Shown here: in pieces, positions 61,912 through 64,000 of the stretch
Position numbering within the stretch: the first letter of the stretch is position 1
Layout of the letters: each line of letters begins with the position of its first letter
NCBI GenBank assembly: GCA_041391665.1
Contig: JAWKNO010000001.1
Span: forward strand, 1,860,001 to 1,924,000
Direction of reading: 5' to 3'
DNA: 64,000 nt
Origin: Bacteroidia bacterium
GTDB taxonomy: Bacteria; Bacteroidota; Bacteroidia; J057
Made by a program: the position numbers and the translations under genes
Notes under the pieces: model-generated
The model's input: only the letters and a program-made list of their open reading frames with translations
The model's database searches: none
Told to the model about the DNA's origin: nothing

Positions 61912-62985
61912 TCATTTGGGTGCAATCCTAAGCAAAAATACCGAAATCGGGAGGAAAACGAAATTGGGCATCCAGACAGCCAGCCATGGAGGAAAGCTGT
62001 TGCCTACAAATGCCTGCCCGGCAAACAATAATGCCACATAGATAAAGCATATCAACAACCCCAGTCCAATCTGAAGGGCAATTCCGCCCCGCGACTTGCG
62101 GGAAGACATGGCAAAGCCTATCAGGGTGAGAATGATGATGGCCACGGGATCAGAAAACCTCCGGTTTTTTTCGATATACAATTCCTCCAGAATATCGGAA
62201 CCGCGCATTTCCTCCAGCTTAATATAATGGGTCAGATCACCTAAGGGCATACTCTCAGCCTTTTGTTCTTTGATAAAAATATCATCAGGCGTCAGGAGAA
62301 AAGTTGTGTCTATCTCAGAGTAAAAGCGGAGCGATTCTTTACTTCCGTTGATGTCTCTGACCCTCGCGTCGCGCAAAATCCAGCTTTGGGTAGAATCGAC
62401 CCAATAAATCCGGCGAGCCTGGATTTTGGTCACAATATCGCCATCCTTAAATCTTTCCAGGGAAAATGTCAATCCTTCTGCTTTCCGTTCATTGTAATAA
62501 CTGATATAGATATAAGTATCCTGTGCGACCTTTTTATGAATGTTCTTATTGCTCGATATCTTCCTTTTTTTGAGGTATTTATATTCAAACTCAATCCTGA
62601 CCGCCGTAGATTTTGGGACTGTATAAGCCTTCAGGTAAAAAGATACCCCTGCAAGAAATATCGAAGCGATCAGGTAAGGAGCCATGATCCTGTAAAAACT
62701 CACGCCGACACTCAGCATGGGGATGATTTCCGTACGAGCGGCCATTCTCGATGTGAAAAAAATGACAGCAAGGAAGATACAAATGGGGGTAAGCAGGTTT
62801 CCCCAAAACGGAATGAAGTTGAGGTAGTATTCAAAAAGCACCTCAGACATTGGCGGCTTTTTTTCAATAAACTCATCCAGTTTTTCCACAAAATCCACCA
62901 GCAGGCAAATGGCAAGCACCATTCCCAGTATAAAGGCGAAAGTCGTAAGATATTGGCGGACTATATATGAATCAATTTTCTTCAA
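61912..62985 (-). CDS. LptF/LptG family lipopolysaccharide transport permease
   Basis: A 357-residue permease: KKIDSYIVRQYLTTFAFILG at the start, three early spans, a periplasmic jelly-roll region (YIYISYYNERKAEGLTFSLE) and three late spans (GIALQIGLGLLICFIYVALL). With LptB this family extracts lipopolysaccharide from the inner membrane. LptF and LptG cannot be separated here by eye; Bacteroidota often encode the two at distant loci. Confidence 0.9.
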   Translation of the reverse strand: MKKIDSYIVRQYLTTFAFILGMVLAICLLVDFVEKLDEFIEKKPPMSEVLFEYYLNFIPFWGNLLTPICIFLAVIFFTSRMAARTEIIPMLSVGVSFYRIMAPYLIASIFLAGVSFYLKAYTVPKSTAVRIEFEYKYLKKRKISSNKNIHKKVAQDTYIYISYYNERKAEGLTFSLERFKDGDIVTKIQARRIYWVDSTQSWILRDARVRDINGSKESLRFYSEIDTTFLLTPDDIFIKEQKAESMPLGDLTHYIKLEEMRGSDILEELYIEKNRRFSDPVAIIILTLIGFAMSSRKSRGGIALQIGLGLLICFIYVALLFAGQAFVGNSFPPWLAVWMPNFVFLPISVFLLRIAPK

Positions 62986-63115
62986 GGCAGCGTGGTCTGG
63001 GGTGTTACATGCAACCCAATGTGCATGAATTTCGTCTGTCAGTTGTACCCAAAGGTAAAATTATAAAATCTTGTTCAAACTCCTTGTGTGATTATTTATC
63101 ATAACTGATCGGGGG

Positions 63116-63148
63116 TTTGTGATTTCTGCCGCTGAATGTATAACTTTG
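63116..63148 (+). promoter_or_regulatory. Bacteroidota-type promoter of bamD
   Basis: TTTG at 63116-63119 and TAACTTTG at 63141-63148, 21 bp apart, match the TTTG/TAnnTTTG consensus exactly. The predicted start of transcription is at or within a few bases of the ATG (63155), so the message would be nearly leaderless. Confidence 0.6.
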
Positions 63149-63154
63149 CCACTC

Positions 63155-63988
63155 ATGAAATGGACATTTCTTATAATTATTGGCAGCTTTGTCTGTCTGG
63201 CTACATTTACTTCATGTTCCAAGGAGTTCAAGAAGTATAGCCAATGGTCCCGTAAAGGTACCGTTTCCCAGAAGGATTCTGCGGCTTTTTACTTTTACAA
63301 AAAAGGGGACTATGAAAAGGCGGCCTTCCTTTTGGAAGATCTTCGCGGTACGTATCGTGGATCAGAACGGGCCAAAACCGTTCTTTATCACTATGCCTAC
63401 GCCAAATACAATGGTTCCTATTACATCATTGCTGCACATTATTTTGAACAGTATGTGCAATTGTACCCGGGCGATGCACTTGCCGAGGAATGCAACTTTA
63501 TGATCGCCTATTGTTATTATCTCGAATCCGACCCTTCTTTTCTCGATCAGGGCTATACGACAAAAGCGATTACGCAATTCCAGCTATTTATCAATTCCTA
63601 CCCATTCTCCGATAAAGTCGCGCAAAGTAATGAACTGATGACTTCGTTGAGGGAAAGACTTGCCAAAAAAGAATTTGATACGGCCGAATTATATTTCAAC
63701 GTTGAAAACTATAAAGCGGCAGTTACGGCATTTGAGGTTTTTGTACAGGAATATCCTGATTCCCGCTACCGTGAAGAAGCACAACTTATGCTGGTGAAGG
63801 CATCTGTCCTTCTCGCCGATGTAAGTATATATACCAAAAAGAAAAACCGCTACCTCGATGCGATTGAATGGTATGAGCGGTTTGTTGACAAATTTCCTAA
63901 TAGCGCTTATCTCAAAGAGGCCGAAAACCTTTATGTCAGGGCCAAAAAAAATCTGGGGAAAATACTCGCGTCAGAAAACGAGTCATAA
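63155..63988 (+). CDS. bamD: outer membrane protein assembly factor BamD
   Basis: About 277 residues with a lipoprotein signal (GSFVCLATFTSCSKEF) and five TPR-like units (AAFYFYKKGDYEKAAFLLED; YIIAAHYFEQYVQLYPGDAL; AEECNFMIAYCYY; AVTAFEVFVQEYPDSRYREE). Cys after a short signal, and the Y-P-x-S/G endings of the repeats, are those of BamD/YfiO, an essential part of the BAM complex that folds outer-membrane barrels. The ATG at 63155 is preferred over 63119, which would put the promoter inside the gene. Confidence 0.92.
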   Translation: MKWTFLIIIGSFVCLATFTSCSKEFKKYSQWSRKGTVSQKDSAAFYFYKKGDYEKAAFLLEDLRGTYRGSERAKTVLYHYAYAKYNGSYYIIAAHYFEQYVQLYPGDALAEECNFMIAYCYYLESDPSFLDQGYTTKAITQFQLFINSYPFSDKVAQSNELMTSLRERLAKKEFDTAELYFNVENYKAAVTAFEVFVQEYPDSRYREEAQLMLVKASVLLADVSIYTKKKNRYLDAIEWYERFVDKFPNSAYLKEAENLYVRAKKNLGKILASENES

Positions 63989-64000
63989 AAAATATATACA

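Overview
The window reads as the chromosome of a Bacteroidota bacterium, probably of the Saprospiria/Cytophagia type. Indicators are a type IX secretion C-terminal sorting domain, a DUF4249 lipoprotein, a TonB-dependent receptor with a carboxypeptidase-regulatory N-terminus, TPR-LuxR regulators, DnaX with an A-run slippage site, and a TTTG/TAnnTTTG promoter. No rRNA gene, CRISPR array or clear tRNA was seen. Nothing here fixes the genus.

Layout. (1) 1-7964: ordinary chromosome (hydrolase, CPBP protease, T9SS protein, CotH-like protein, FAD dehydrogenase, TPR-LuxR regulator). (2) About 8000-37930: an AT-rich array in which every cassette gene lies on the minus strand, cut into units by ten imperfect inverted repeats that behave as integron attC sites. 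For nine consecutive units the first bases after the crossover point on the minus strand are exactly complementary to the R'' box of the unit's own attC, which is the formal signature of integron gene cassettes. (3) 37922-40210: two remnants of one tyrosine recombinase on the same strand as the cassettes, each followed directly by the same attI-like sequence. (4) 40311-64000: chromosome again (cytolysin-like lipoprotein, sigma/anti-sigma operon, TonB receptor, creatininase, AAC(6')-like acetyltransferase, MarR, dnaX, thrS-infC, TPR, pseudouridine synthase, panB, OmpA-like, glycosyltransferase, LptF/G, BamD).

Cassettes, in order from the recombinase: C1 restriction endonuclease + adenine methyltransferase + EVE-like protein; C2 SAM methyltransferase; C3 (8.8 kb) CzcA-TolC fusion, CzcB-like adaptor and Zn/Cd P-type ATPase; C4 ArsR + MerTP + GDCCVxC protein; C5 DUF5655 + membrane protein; C6 (9.9 kb) XRE regulator, M-like protein, a single-chain GIY-YIG nuclease-helicase-methyltransferase split by an IS4-family element, SIR2 and HerA; C7 lipoprotein; C8 Crp/Fnr + Pyr4-like membrane protein + DoxX; C9 lipoprotein; C10 HigBA toxin-antitoxin with an IS5-family remnant; C11 lipoprotein + small membrane protein. 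Most small cassettes begin 14-51 nt before the first start codon, leaving no room for a promoter.

The main novelty is threefold. Whole metal-resistance and defence operons sit inside formally perfect single cassettes of about 9-10 kb. Only these two giant cassettes carry, near each end, a second hairpin family with covarying stems around an invariant TCTT/ATGT internal loop (four copies). The recombinase lies in an inverted arrangement, its attI-like site abutting its 3' end, and it lacks the insertion typical of IntI.
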